A stretch of 35,096 nt of DNA from the IMG/VR virus record IMGVR_UViG_3300032116_000702, positions 1 to 35,096 of that record; one strand, 5' to 3'. Every line of letters starts with the position of its first letter. Positions within the stretch are counted from its first letter, which is position 1. Both the position numbers and the translations under genes were made by a program. Positions 16,361 through 22,842 of the stretch are shown here, in pieces. The notes below the pieces were generated by a model. The model did no database searches. It was not told the DNA's origin and worked only from the letters and a program-made list of their open reading frames with translations. The stretch comes from a virus.

Positions 16361-16603
16361 TTAGTTCTCCTGCTGTTCCGTTGCTCGAGGCTGGAGAGCG
16401 TAGAGCAGCTTTGTTTGCTCGGTGACGGCCTTGCTGATTTCGCTTTGCGTCTCGCTCAGGCTTCGCACGAAGACGCGGTGTTCTTCAACGAGCGGCAGCA
16501 GCACGTCATGCCGCAGCACCCAGCCAACAGCAATGGCAACGAGCGTCGGGAATCCCCATCGTTCGAGCACCGTGTAGAGCGTGTCCTTGGCAGCATCCGT
16601 CAC
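16361..16603 (-). CDS. Small membrane protein, candidate holin
   Basis: I chose the GTG at 16603, which overlaps the upstream stop as GTGA and has GGAGG seven bases upstream; the longer frame to 16813 is a shadow. The 80-residue product has one hydrophobic segment (GFPTLVAIAVGWVL, residues 14-27) followed by a charged coiled-coil tail (SETQSEISKAVTEQTKLL). Size, topology and neighbours (peptidase, lipoprotein, another membrane protein) fit a holin or anchored lysis factor, but no holin family motif is seen. Confidence 0.65.
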   Translation of the reverse strand: MTDAAKDTLYTVLERWGFPTLVAIAVGWVLRHDVLLPLVEEHRVFVRSLSETQSEISKAVTEQTKLLYALQPRATEQQEN

Positions 16604-16920
16604 AGCATCGCCTCCAGCATCTCGGTGCGATTCTCCAGCCAGCGTCGGATGAGAATCTTGATGATCTCGCTGACGATTGCGGCCAAGATGATCGAGGCGA
16701 AGAATCCCATTCCGTACTCGGCACGCTCTTGGCGTTCGATGCTCTTGGCCAGGTGCTCGCCGACAATCACCGTCTGCTGTGCGTCGCACTGATACAGCAC
16801 GGGCACGGGCCATTTCTTGATGCAGCGGGCCGTGAGCCGATCCACGCGGCGACGGCCGAGCAGGTAGCGGCTCTTAGGTAGCTCGTCCCAGACGGCGGCG
16901 ATGAGTTGGTCGCGGGTCAT
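16600..16920 (-). CDS. Small membrane protein of the putative lysis cluster
   Basis: The ATG at 16920 overlaps the upstream stop (ATGA); product 106 residues. A soluble N-terminus (MTRDQLIAAVWDELPKSRYLLG) precedes one membrane segment near residues 71-90 (MGFFASIILAAIVSEIIKIL) and a basic end. Translational coupling on both sides ties it to the lipoprotein and the candidate holin. It could be the holin, an antiholin or a pinholin; the sequence does not decide. Confidence 0.65.
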   Translation of the reverse strand: MTRDQLIAAVWDELPKSRYLLGRRRVDRLTARCIKKWPVPVLYQCDAQQTVIVGEHLAKSIERQERAEYGMGFFASIILAAIVSEIIKILIRRWLENRTEMLEAML

Positions 16921-17171
16921 TTCTTGCGCTTTCCAGTGCCGTCGCACTCTGGGCATTTCACGAACACTCGCCCGTCACCAACCTTGCCGGTGCCGTTGCA
17001 GTTCTCGCACTTGTCGCCGGCTGGAGTCGGAGTCGGTGCCGGCGTGGCCCGCATCTGCACCATGGCTCGTGCTGTCTCTGACGCGAGCTCAGCCGTCAGC
17101 GTGGAGTCATCAGCGGGCAGCGTCATCACGCAGCCAACCAGCACCAGCAAGAATGCGATCATGAATCTCAC
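16917..17171 (-). CDS. Lipoprotein with DnaJ-type CxxCxGxG zinc motifs
   Basis: The GTG at 17171 overlaps the peptidase stop as GTGA (an ATG nine bases later is an alternative). The 84-residue product has a signal peptide (RFMIAFLLVLVGC) whose LVGC lipobox puts the acylated cysteine at residue 14, then a Pro/Thr linker, and two CxxCxGTGK repeats (CENCNGTGK at 55-63, CPECDGTGK at 73-81) that should bind one zinc as in the DnaJ cysteine-rich region. It is expected on the periplasmic face of a membrane. A small lipoprotein beside a lytic enzyme suggests a spanin-like (Rz1-type) role; the zinc motif is not known for spanins. Confidence 0.78.
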   Translation of the reverse strand: MRFMIAFLLVLVGCVMTLPADDSTLTAELASETARAMVQMRATPAPTPTPAGDKCENCNGTGKVGDGRVFVKCPECDGTGKRKK

Positions 17172-18166
17172 AGTACGTCCCCCGTCCAGTTGGGCAGTTG
17201 CTGGGCAGGCCACCCATTCACGCCAGAGAAGGCAATGCAGTAGCGTCCGCTGATGTCCGACCACTTCGCCCAGAACCCACCGTGCGGGATCTCAAGCGTC
17301 GTGCCCATCACGGCCCGCGGCCCGGTGTTCCACTTACCCCACGAGTTCTGCACGAGCACCAACGGCTCGCCGTACGCCTTCTTGGTGGCGTCACGGTCAT
17401 CGACGCCGAGGTACGCCATGGCGTGATACCACGTTGCCGACGAGCGACGGGACACGCCGTTGGAGTCTCGGGTGTTGCCGAACGCCTCGCTGCCGCAGCT
17501 GCTGATGCAGTAGCCGTTTGCGATGAGATCCCGCACCTCCTCAAACGTGCGAGCCCTGGTGGCTGTCCGCACAAGGTGCTCGCGGCCGATGTTCAGCACG
17601 GCGGCAGGCGGCTTGCTCGAGCCCCACTTGCCGGCGACGTTGCCGCTGTACCGCGTCAGGTCCACGCCGATCGACTCGTACCGGCGACGAGCCCATAGGC
17701 CGGATTCCTTCAGCACCACCTCGGCCGCGTGGTCGCAACTCCAGCCGTCGCCGCCGTGCCCGCGAAACCAGTAGATCGCCTCGGTGCTCAGAACGCCGTC
17801 ACGCCGGGCATCGTCGGACAAATCGGGGGCACCTTCGACGAGGCCAGTGACTTCGTCGGGCTTGCCGGCGGCGATCTCGCAGGCGAGCGTGCCAAGGCAG
17901 GCGTTGCGGGTCGAGTGCGAGACGCAGTCGCCACGCGTCTGAGCAGACGCCGGCAGGCAGTCCGGAAACACCCGCTGCATAATCTCAAACGGTGCCCACA
18001 GTTTGCCGGCACCGGTGCCCACGAGCCCGTAGCGTCGGCATGTGGTGCCGCCGTCAGGTGCTTGGCCCTGCGTCAGCAGGTACTGCGTGAGCCGCTCAGA
18101 GGCAGCAGGATCGGCGTACACGCCGACCAGGCCGCCGAGGTACTCACTCTGGGCATCCCACGGCAT
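17168..18166 (-). CDS. Papain-like (C1 family) cysteine peptidase, candidate endolysin
   Basis: The product has 332 residues, with GGAGG before the ATG at 18166. Three papain-type motifs occur in order: QTRGDCVSHS (oxyanion Q76, nucleophile C81), YHAMAYLGVD (H248) and LVQNSWGKWN (N274 within the classical NSWG). No signal peptide or cell-wall-binding domain is seen. The gene is followed by a lipoprotein and two small membrane proteins, the usual composition of a lysis cassette, and no other endolysin candidate is present, so it may cut peptidoglycan peptides. A role in virion entry or protein processing is the alternative. Confidence 0.8.
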   Translation of the reverse strand: MPWDAQSEYLGGLVGVYADPAASERLTQYLLTQGQAPDGGTTCRRYGLVGTGAGKLWAPFEIMQRVFPDCLPASAQTRGDCVSHSTRNACLGTLACEIAAGKPDEVTGLVEGAPDLSDDARRDGVLSTEAIYWFRGHGGDGWSCDHAAEVVLKESGLWARRRYESIGVDLTRYSGNVAGKWGSSKPPAAVLNIGREHLVRTATRARTFEEVRDLIANGYCISSCGSEAFGNTRDSNGVSRRSSATWYHAMAYLGVDDRDATKKAYGEPLVLVQNSWGKWNTGPRAVMGTTLEIPHGGFWAKWSDISGRYCIAFSGVNGWPAQQLPNWTGDVL

Positions 18167-18169
18167 CGC

Positions 18170-18781
18170 TCACCCTCCAGCCATGCCGGCCCATGCGATG
18201 CCGCGATACAGTTCGACCACCTTGGCTCGCGTCTCGGCGTCGATTGGTTTGGCTTCCATGCCGAGCGTGTCGCTCATGGCCTTCTCGACGGCCTGCCGCA
18301 GCCCCGCATACGTGCCCGGCTTGTGGTCACCGATGCGACGCCAGCCGATGTCCAGGGCCAGCGTCGTAAACATCCGCAGGGCACGGGTGTCGGTGATCAC
18401 CACTTCGGTGCCGAGCTCGTCGCCGGCCACGACGGTGGCGGCCTTGCTCCAGAGATTCGCCCAGAGCATCCTGTCGCCAACGGGGGCGGACTTCAGCACG
18501 TCGGAAATCGGGCGTACGGTGGACTGCATCGCAGATGAAGGCGCGTCGATCGTGACTGCTGGGATGGCTGGGGCAGACGGCAGCGACGGCAGCGGGATCT
18601 TTCCCCACGCCGCCACGAGGATCAGTGCGGCGGCTGCGATGCGGCCGATGGTTGCACCGTGCTGCTTGGCGGCTTCGGCGGCCTGAGCGGCGTACTGAGC
18701 GAGCTGCTGCCGGTACGGCGCAGCGAGCAGAGCAACTGCCGCCACGACGGCGACGGTGCGTATGATCTCGTCATGGCTCAC
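18170..18781 (-). CDS. Membrane-anchored hypothetical protein
   Basis: The GTG at 18781 overlaps the preceding stop (GTGA). The 203-residue product has two hydrophobic segments, residues 7-21 (IRTVAVVAAVALLAA) and about 48-59 (IAAAALILVAAW), a Pro-rich linker, and a helical C-terminal domain of about 120 residues with charged surface. It lies immediately before the peptidase gene (three-base gap), so it may anchor or regulate the lysis proteins. No family recognised. Confidence 0.72.
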   Translation of the reverse strand: MSHDEIIRTVAVVAAVALLAAPYRQQLAQYAAQAAEAAKQHGATIGRIAAAALILVAAWGKIPLPSLPSAPAIPAVTIDAPSSAMQSTVRPISDVLKSAPVGDRMLWANLWSKAATVVAGDELGTEVVITDTRALRMFTTLALDIGWRRIGDHKPGTYAGLRQAVEKAMSDTLGMEAKPIDAETRAKVVELYRGIAWAGMAGG

Positions 18782-19080
18782 CGAACAGCCTCCGCCTGCT
18801 TCATCACCCAGCGAACCAGATCCTCGCCGGCAGGCGTCTTCAGCACGGCGGCCAACTTCGTTACCAGTTCGTCATCGGCACGAGCCTGCGTCTGCGAGGC
18901 GAGCCACTCAACGGCGTCCGCAACGATCAGCGAACGCTTGTACGGATCTGCCTCGGCCATGAAACGCTGGCCGTAGCCGATGAGCGGTGCCCATCGCTGC
19001 AGCAGCATGAGGCTCTGCCACAAGTTCAGGCCGTTGCCGTACTGCTCGAGCTCGCTGGGCGTGGCACCGTAGTCAGGCAT
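18778..19080 (-). CDS. Hypothetical helical protein
   Basis: The 100-residue product starts MPDYGATPSELEQYGNGLNL and is entirely helical, with one amphipathic stretch (LWQSLMLLQRWAPLIGYGQRF) that is too polar for a stable membrane segment. The gene is coupled by GTGA to the membrane protein downstream. Function unknown. Confidence 0.72.
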   Translation of the reverse strand: MPDYGATPSELEQYGNGLNLWQSLMLLQRWAPLIGYGQRFMAEADPYKRSLIVADAVEWLASQTQARADDELVTKLAAVLKTPAGEDLVRWVMKQAEAVR

Positions 19081-19082
19081 TT

Positions 19083-19358
19083 TCAGTCCTCCGAATCTGA
19101 TTCTGACTCGTCATCCTCGTCTCCTTGCAGTGGCGGGGTGACGTTGACGATTTCGTTAATCCAGTCGTAGGTGCTGTCGTAGGTGTCTTTGGCTTCGTCG
19201 AAAGCATCCTTGCGGTCGAGTCGAAACGGCTGCTTGAAAACCTCTTCGTCGAGAATCTTGCCGTTGCCGTCAGTCATGTAGATGTAGACGTAAAGCTGCC
19301 CATACTCCACGACGATCCGCCGTAGCACGTCTTCCTTGCCACGAGGTGCAAGCGTCAT
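19083..19358 (-). CDS. Small acidic hypothetical protein
   Basis: The ATG at 19358 overlaps the upstream TGA as ATGA; product 91 residues. It has a beta-strand core (VEYGQLYVYIYMTDGNGKIL) and a very acidic tail (DEDDESESDSED), which could mimic DNA or simply add solubility. No family recognised. Confidence 0.73.
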   Translation of the reverse strand: MTLAPRGKEDVLRRIVVEYGQLYVYIYMTDGNGKILDEEVFKQPFRLDRKDAFDEAKDTYDSTYDWINEIVNVTPPLQGDEDDESESDSED

Positions 19359-19732
19359 CGGTTGGCCTCCCATAGATCGGCGTCGCCGTCGTAATCGCCG
19401 GCCGCTCGCCTCGTCTCGTCATCCAGCGGGATGCGTTTGAGTGCAACGTGCTGCGTCTTGATCACTCGACGCAACTCGCGGACCTCGTCGCTCCAAGTCG
19501 CCTGGATCTCCATGCACCGGGTCTGTATCTCGGTTGTCGTGGGATCGACGGCCCTCTTGGGCTTGGCTCGCAGTTTGCGGTCGTGTCTGGGCGGCAGATC
19601 CCAGTGATGTTTCAGCCGGATGACTTGATCACGGGAAACGGTGTACCGCTCGCACAGTGCCCGCATGGGCATGTGCGTCAGCCAATCAGCACGAAACGCC
19701 GTCAGGCTGATGGTTGCGGTGTTGCCTCGCAT
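19355..19732 (-). CDS. Helix-turn-helix DNA-binding protein
   Basis: I set the start at the ATG at 19732; the frame extends to 20041 but only as a shadow of the glycosyltransferase. The 125-residue product contains a helix-turn-helix at residues 20-42 (PMRALCERYTVSRDQVIRLK) followed by HHWDLPPRHDRK, a pattern shared by phage regulators and GcrA-like proteins. The C-terminal half is a long charged helix. It could control expression of the late genes downstream; this is inference from its place between early and late modules. Confidence 0.72.
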   Translation of the reverse strand: MRGNTATISLTAFRADWLTHMPMRALCERYTVSRDQVIRLKHHWDLPPRHDRKLRAKPKRAVDPTTTEIQTRCMEIQATWSDEVRELRRVIKTQHVALKRIPLDDETRRAAGDYDGDADLWEANR

Positions 19733-20592
19733 GGCTCCGGTATCCAGCTCATGAGCATCCGTTGCGACGGGTTGAGATACAGATGCTGTCCAGTGGCCTC
19801 GGCGATGCTGCGATGAAACGGCACGTGCTCGCAGTCTGCGGTGCCGTCGTACGTGCCAGCCAGATACGCATCCGTGCGGTAGATCGTCATGCCGCCGAAT
19901 GCACTGGCGACGAGGGCGGGCGGCGAGCCGACAGGTGGCAGCCATGAGAAGCCGAAACCGCCATAGCCGTTCTGGTAGGCGTCGAAATAGCAATCGTGCT
20001 GGCCCAACCCACGCAGTGCCCAGAGATCGTAATGGCACCACTGCGGGCCTTGGCCGAAGTCGTACTGAAAGAGCGACGTGCTCGCCATGCCGTAGGCACC
20101 CGGCATCTCAACGAGCCACCCAAACCCGTTCAGCACGCCTTGCTGGTTCCATCCGCCCCAGGCGTCGAAGTCGATGACAACCACGTAGTCACAATCGCCA
20201 GCACACGAGCGAACCCAACGCTGGCAGGCGTCTCGGTACTCGGCCAGGGCAATCGTGCGGCGGCCGGCGAACTCGCCTGGGTGATGCGCCCGGCCGAGAA
20301 CTGCGTAGTGGAATGTGGCGTGGGGCTTGTCGCGGCAGAATCCTGCCAGCACGTTAAGCGTCTCGTCTTCGCAGTCGTTGCTCTCGACGTGCAGCCGCCA
20401 GCCTTTGCAGAGCTCGCCCAGGTGCTCGACGAGGCCAAGATTATGGGCGAGCCTCACGGCACAGTTGCGGGCCAGCCCCACAAAAGCGACGCGAGAGTGC
20501 CGCAGTCGCTCAGTGCCCTCGGCTACACGCTCGGCGTATGGCATCGCAAACGGCTCGTGTGGAAACCAAAGCCGGCTCGGGATGTCAGGCAT
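19702..20592 (-). CDS. Glycosyltransferase (GT-A, DFD motif)
   Basis: The ATG at 20592 overlaps the previous stop by eight bases and gives 296 residues. RVAFVGLARNCAVRLAHNL at the start, VESNDCEDET, and VVVIDFDAWGG (metal-binding DxD) follow the pattern of cap-synthesis-like transferases (CAP59/GT69-type as I recall). The C-terminal GGMTIYRTDAYLAGTYDGTADCEHVPFH matches the acceptor end of the same fold. It forms a pair with the GT2 gene upstream and may modify host surface glycans or virion proteins. Confidence 0.85.
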   Translation of the reverse strand: MPDIPSRLWFPHEPFAMPYAERVAEGTERLRHSRVAFVGLARNCAVRLAHNLGLVEHLGELCKGWRLHVESNDCEDETLNVLAGFCRDKPHATFHYAVLGRAHHPGEFAGRRTIALAEYRDACQRWVRSCAGDCDYVVVIDFDAWGGWNQQGVLNGFGWLVEMPGAYGMASTSLFQYDFGQGPQWCHYDLWALRGLGQHDCYFDAYQNGYGGFGFSWLPPVGSPPALVASAFGGMTIYRTDAYLAGTYDGTADCEHVPFHRSIAEATGQHLYLNPSQRMLMSWIPEPCEATPQPSA

Positions 20593-21355
20593 GCACGCCT
20601 CGCTTTCGGCAGATGGCCGTGGCAACGTCATTCGGCACCTGGGCACGTTTCAAGAATGCCCAGACCTCGATCATGTAGCGTGCGGAGTCGGGCCCGCTGC
20701 GTCGTGTTGCCCCATAGCCGGCATCGTCCTCGGTGAAGATCGCGCCGATTTCGTGCGTGTAGACGCACCCGGCCATAGCGGCGACGCTGGCATACCCAAC
20801 GGCGTCAGCCCACGGCCCCATTCGCCAATACTCATGCTTGCACAGCCAGGCCAGCCAATCGTGCCGGATCGCAGATCCGATGCCCGTCTCGCACGGCAAG
20901 GCATCGCTGGCCAAGTGCCGCTGCGCCTCGCCGGCAGTCATCGAGACGATGCCGCGAAACGGCACGGGCACGCCTCCGTGAACGTCTTGCCCCGGCTTGC
21001 GAACCATGTAGGCATGAAACACAACGGCGGCCTGCGGATGCCGCATGACGCTCTGCACGACGCCGGGGTGCAACTCGTCATCGGCACTGAGCCCGATGAT
21101 GTGCGAGCCGCTTAGGTAGGCGAACTGCTTAGCCGCTGCCTGCTCCCAGCAATCAGACTTTGTGACGTTGTGCTGCACCCATACGCAGTCGTACGCCATC
21201 GCAGCAGCGTCGGCCACGGCCACGCTGTTGTCGGTGCTGGCGTCATCGATCACTGCCACCTCGAGAGGCTGCTGCCGAACCGCCGAATAGATCGCCGCCC
21301 CAAGCGTTGCAGCGTGGTTCCGATTCGGGATGTAGACGCTCACGCCGAACTTCAA
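20585..21355 (-). CDS. Family 2 glycosyltransferase
   Basis: The product has 256 residues and starts with the typical GT2 N-terminus FGVSVYIPNRNHAATLGAAI, followed by VAVIDDASTDNS (nucleotide binding) and LSADDELHPG (DxD-type metal site, around residues 89-98). ATGA couples it to rusA. The substrate is unknown. Together with the next gene it forms a small glycan-modification unit inside an otherwise standard phage genome. Confidence 0.9.
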   Translation of the reverse strand: MKFGVSVYIPNRNHAATLGAAIYSAVRQQPLEVAVIDDASTDNSVAVADAAAMAYDCVWVQHNVTKSDCWEQAAAKQFAYLSGSHIIGLSADDELHPGVVQSVMRHPQAAVVFHAYMVRKPGQDVHGGVPVPFRGIVSMTAGEAQRHLASDALPCETGIGSAIRHDWLAWLCKHEYWRMGPWADAVGYASVAAMAGCVYTHEIGAIFTEDDAGYGATRRSGPDSARYMIEVWAFLKRAQVPNDVATAICRKRGVHA

Positions 21356-21750
21356 GAAACACGCACGGTTGTCCGTGCCTCCGTGCCGTAGCTCTTTTCC
21401 ACCACTAGGCGAGCAACCAGCGAGTCATCCCCCATCACGTCCTGCAGTGCGTCGAGCACGGCCTTGGCGATGTTGTCCACGTCGGGCCGTGGCAGCCTCG
21501 GGGCGTCTGGCCTCAAGACGCTCTTTCGCAGATGCGATTTCGGACGCACGAAGACGGCGTCAATCACGACGTTCAGCGGCTCGCCCGTCGTGCCGAGCCC
21601 GGCGTCACGGGCAGCAGCTGCGAGCGATGCACGGTAGTCGTGCACCGGGTGCGTGCTCGGCACGTACGCACGAGCGAAGCCGCCACGAGTCGAGACTCGC
21701 GGCCTCGGCTGCGGCACGGGGTCGCCCGGCACGGTGAACGTGATTGCCAT
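21352..21750 (-). CDS. rusA: RusA-like Holliday junction resolvase
   Basis: The product has 132 residues. The N-terminus (TFTVPGDPVPQPRPRVS) and the catalytic segment PRPDVDNIAKAVLDAL (D90, D92, K96, D100) with GDDS (107-110) are diagnostic of RusA. It resolves branched recombination intermediates, probably with the RecT of this phage before packaging. No Shine-Dalgarno is visible; the start codon lies inside a perfect 9-bp inverted repeat (21744-21766). Confidence 0.94.
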   Translation of the reverse strand: MAITFTVPGDPVPQPRPRVSTRGGFARAYVPSTHPVHDYRASLAAAARDAGLGTTGEPLNVVIDAVFVRPKSHLRKSVLRPDAPRLPRPDVDNIAKAVLDALQDVMGDDSLVARLVVEKSYGTEARTTVRVS

Positions 21751-21766
21751 GCACGCAGCATGGCAA
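21744..21766. promoter_or_regulatory. Inverted repeat covering the rusA start codon
   Basis: TTGCCATGC-ACGCA-GCATGGCAA forms a perfect 9-bp stem with a five-base loop. The rusA ATG (21750-21748) is inside the arm, and no other ribosome site precedes it, so an RNA hairpin would hide the start. It could also be a protein-binding palindrome. Confidence 0.6.
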
Positions 21767-21884
21767 CGGAGTCAAGCCGGACGGGTTCGGCGTACTACGC
21801 AGCACCCGCTCGCGTCTCGCGGCCGTGCGGCGTGGATTTGACCACCGATAACGCCGCTATGAGGTTCCGCATAATCACTGGTTC
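21751..21884. other. Non-coding gap between rusA and the attC-flanked genes
   Basis: The 134 bases hold the distal arm of the rusA palindrome and, directly after the stop of the upstream gene (21844-21885), a short weak hairpin bounded by GAGAAC and GTTATCG on the minus strand. The latter is reminiscent of a degenerate attC site, but its arms pair poorly. No convincing promoter was seen. Confidence 0.45.
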
Positions 21885-22196
21885 TCACTTTGTCCGTTCA
21901 AGAAGCGCGAGCAGTGCCGCCTTGTCCTCTGCAATGCCAGGAAAATCATCGTCCTCTTTGAGGTAGACGATGGCCGTCTTGATGGCGATCCTCTCAGCGT
22001 CTGTCAGCGCGGGCCAGCACACCGGAACAACACGTTCGCTCGCTGTCGCCACCCGCCGTGCATCTTCGTTCGTCAGGCCAAGGAAGCGAGTTCCTCCACT
22101 GGGATTCACAACTGCCCACGCCACAACAACGCCGTGAGAACCAGCGGATGCAGGAGACATCGCTGCCGAGTCATGCGGTTTCGTTTCGTCACTCAT
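21885..22196 (-). CDS. Hypothetical protein with a start signal inside an attC-like repeat
   Basis: The ATG at 22196 has AGGAG six bases upstream, and both lie inside the attC-like element 22136-22225; an alternative ATG at 22226 overlaps the preceding stop (TGATG). The 103-residue product continues VVVAWAVVNPSGGTRFLGLT and ends with PALTDAERIAIKTAIVYLKED ... LLALLERTK. The LTDAER ... LLxR ending is shared with the gene at 22564-22842, so the two belong to one family of small phage proteins of unknown function. The N-terminal 20 residues are encoded by the repeat itself. Confidence 0.72.
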   Translation of the reverse strand: MSDETKPHDSAAMSPASAGSHGVVVAWAVVNPSGGTRFLGLTNEDARRVATASERVVPVCWPALTDAERIAIKTAIVYLKEDDDFPGIAEDKAALLALLERTK

Positions 22197-22225
22197 GCGA
22201 TGCTCCTGATCCTGCGCGTTCTCCA
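22136..22225 (+). repeat. attC-like imperfect inverted repeat, copy 1
   Basis: Outer boxes TGAGAAC and GTTCTCC bound two paired arms. GGAT (22147-22150) pairs with ATCC (22210-22213), CAGGAG with CTCCTG, and CATCGC with GCGATG; G22151 and A22158 are left unpaired on the left arm. This is the R''-L''-L'-R' plan of integron attC sites with two extrahelical bases on one arm. It lies right after the stop of the 76-residue gene. Confidence 0.7.
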
Positions 22226-22456
22226 TCACTTCGCCGCGTTCGACCGCTCCCACTCGTCCCTCGGAACCAGAACCCACTCCTTCGTCTCCAACTCGCCAGC
22301 CAGCCTTTCCAGTTGGTCGCCAGTGACGTACTGCTCCGTAACGATTGCAACCACGCTGTTCAGTTCCATGCTAAGACGCAACGAACGAACGTACTTGAGC
22401 CCCAGCGCGTCAACGATCCTTCCAACTGCGTTGCCTTGTGATGTTGCTATCGCCAT
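22226..22456 (-). CDS. Hypothetical 76-residue protein in a cassette-like unit
   Basis: The start at 22456 has AGGAG eight bases upstream and lies about 16 bases after the end of attC-like copy 2; the stop (22228-22226) abuts copy 1. This is the layout of an integron gene cassette. The protein (MAIATSQGNAVGRIVDALGL at the start) has an alpha/beta pattern and ends VTGDQLERLAGELETKEWVLV followed by PRDEWE. Such short proteins occur in phages but have no assigned function. The two hairpins are oriented opposite to the gene if the extrahelical bases are read by the classical rule. Confidence 0.75.
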   Translation of the reverse strand: MAIATSQGNAVGRIVDALGLKYVRSLRLSMELNSVVAIVTEQYVTGDQLERLAGELETKEWVLVPRDEWERSNAAK

Positions 22457-22471
22457 TAAGAAATCTCCTAT

Positions 22472-22560
22472 GGAGAACCAGCGGATGCAGCGGACTCGCG
22501 ATTCCGTCTGCGGGTGTAGTTTCGTCAGCGGTCGCGAGCCGCTGATCCTGCGTGTTCTGC
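22472..22560 (+). repeat. attC-like imperfect inverted repeat, copy 2
   Basis: GGAGAAC and GTTCTGC boxes flank the arms. GGAT (22483-22486) pairs with ATCC (22545-22548), CAGCGG with CCGCTG, and CTCGCGA with TCGCGAG; G22487 and A22494 are unpaired. The bulges lie at exactly the same distance from the left box as in copy 1, while the stem sequences differ between copies by compensating changes. The central region differs in sequence but again forms a partial hairpin. Confidence 0.7.
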
Positions 22561-22563
22561 GTC

Positions 22564-22842
22564 CTACGCCAGCCGATCCAGCAGCGAGCGAAGTGTGGCG
22601 GCTGTCTTCGCTGCTTCCGGCACGGATTCGGCGTAGCGGTCGGCAGCGTCTGCAACAGCAGACCGCTCAGCGTCTGTGAGCGTGGCAACGTCGCCGCTGC
22701 GGATCACGTTGTCGGTGAACCGCAATCGATGCCGCAGTCGCTCAATCTCGCTCGCCGCCTCGTCCATGATGTCGCTGGCTGGCACCGCTTTGATGTCGTG
22801 GCACCACGCTCGTAGCTGTTCCACGATGTCACGCCTTGTCAT
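22564..22842 (-). CDS. Hypothetical protein with LTDAER ... TLRSLLDR ending
   Basis: The ATG at 22842 has GAGGGG six bases upstream; the longer frame to 23199 is a shadow. The 92-residue product begins MTRRDIVEQLRAWCHDIKAV, contains a helix EAASEIERLRHRL and ends LTDAERSAVADAADRYAES ... TLRSLLDRLA, a pattern of small phage proteins that I recall without a known role. It ends right before attC-like copy 2 and overlaps the HTH gene by 14 bases. Confidence 0.78.
   Translation of the reverse strand: MTRRDIVEQLRAWCHDIKAVPASDIMDEAASEIERLRHRLRFTDNVIRSGDVATLTDAERSAVADAADRYAESVPEAAKTAATLRSLLDRLA

Noticed and set aside
19733-20041. N-terminal extension of the HTH gene up to 20041
   Set aside because: The extra 103 residues are Arg-rich and lie entirely within the glycosyltransferase gene in another frame; the ATG at 19732 begins the plausible protein.
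21844-21885. Third attC-like site after the gene at 21885
   Set aside because: Outer boxes GAGAAC and GTTATCG are present, but the arms pair poorly (a six-base pairing with mismatch and a two-base loop) and the unpaired-base pattern is missing; kept only as a note in the gap entry.
22134-22679. Plus-strand frame spanning both attC-like repeats, which could have made the region a sense gene
   Set aside because: The translation is Ser/Arg-rich low complexity and antisense to a good minus-strand gene with ribosome site and clean boundaries.
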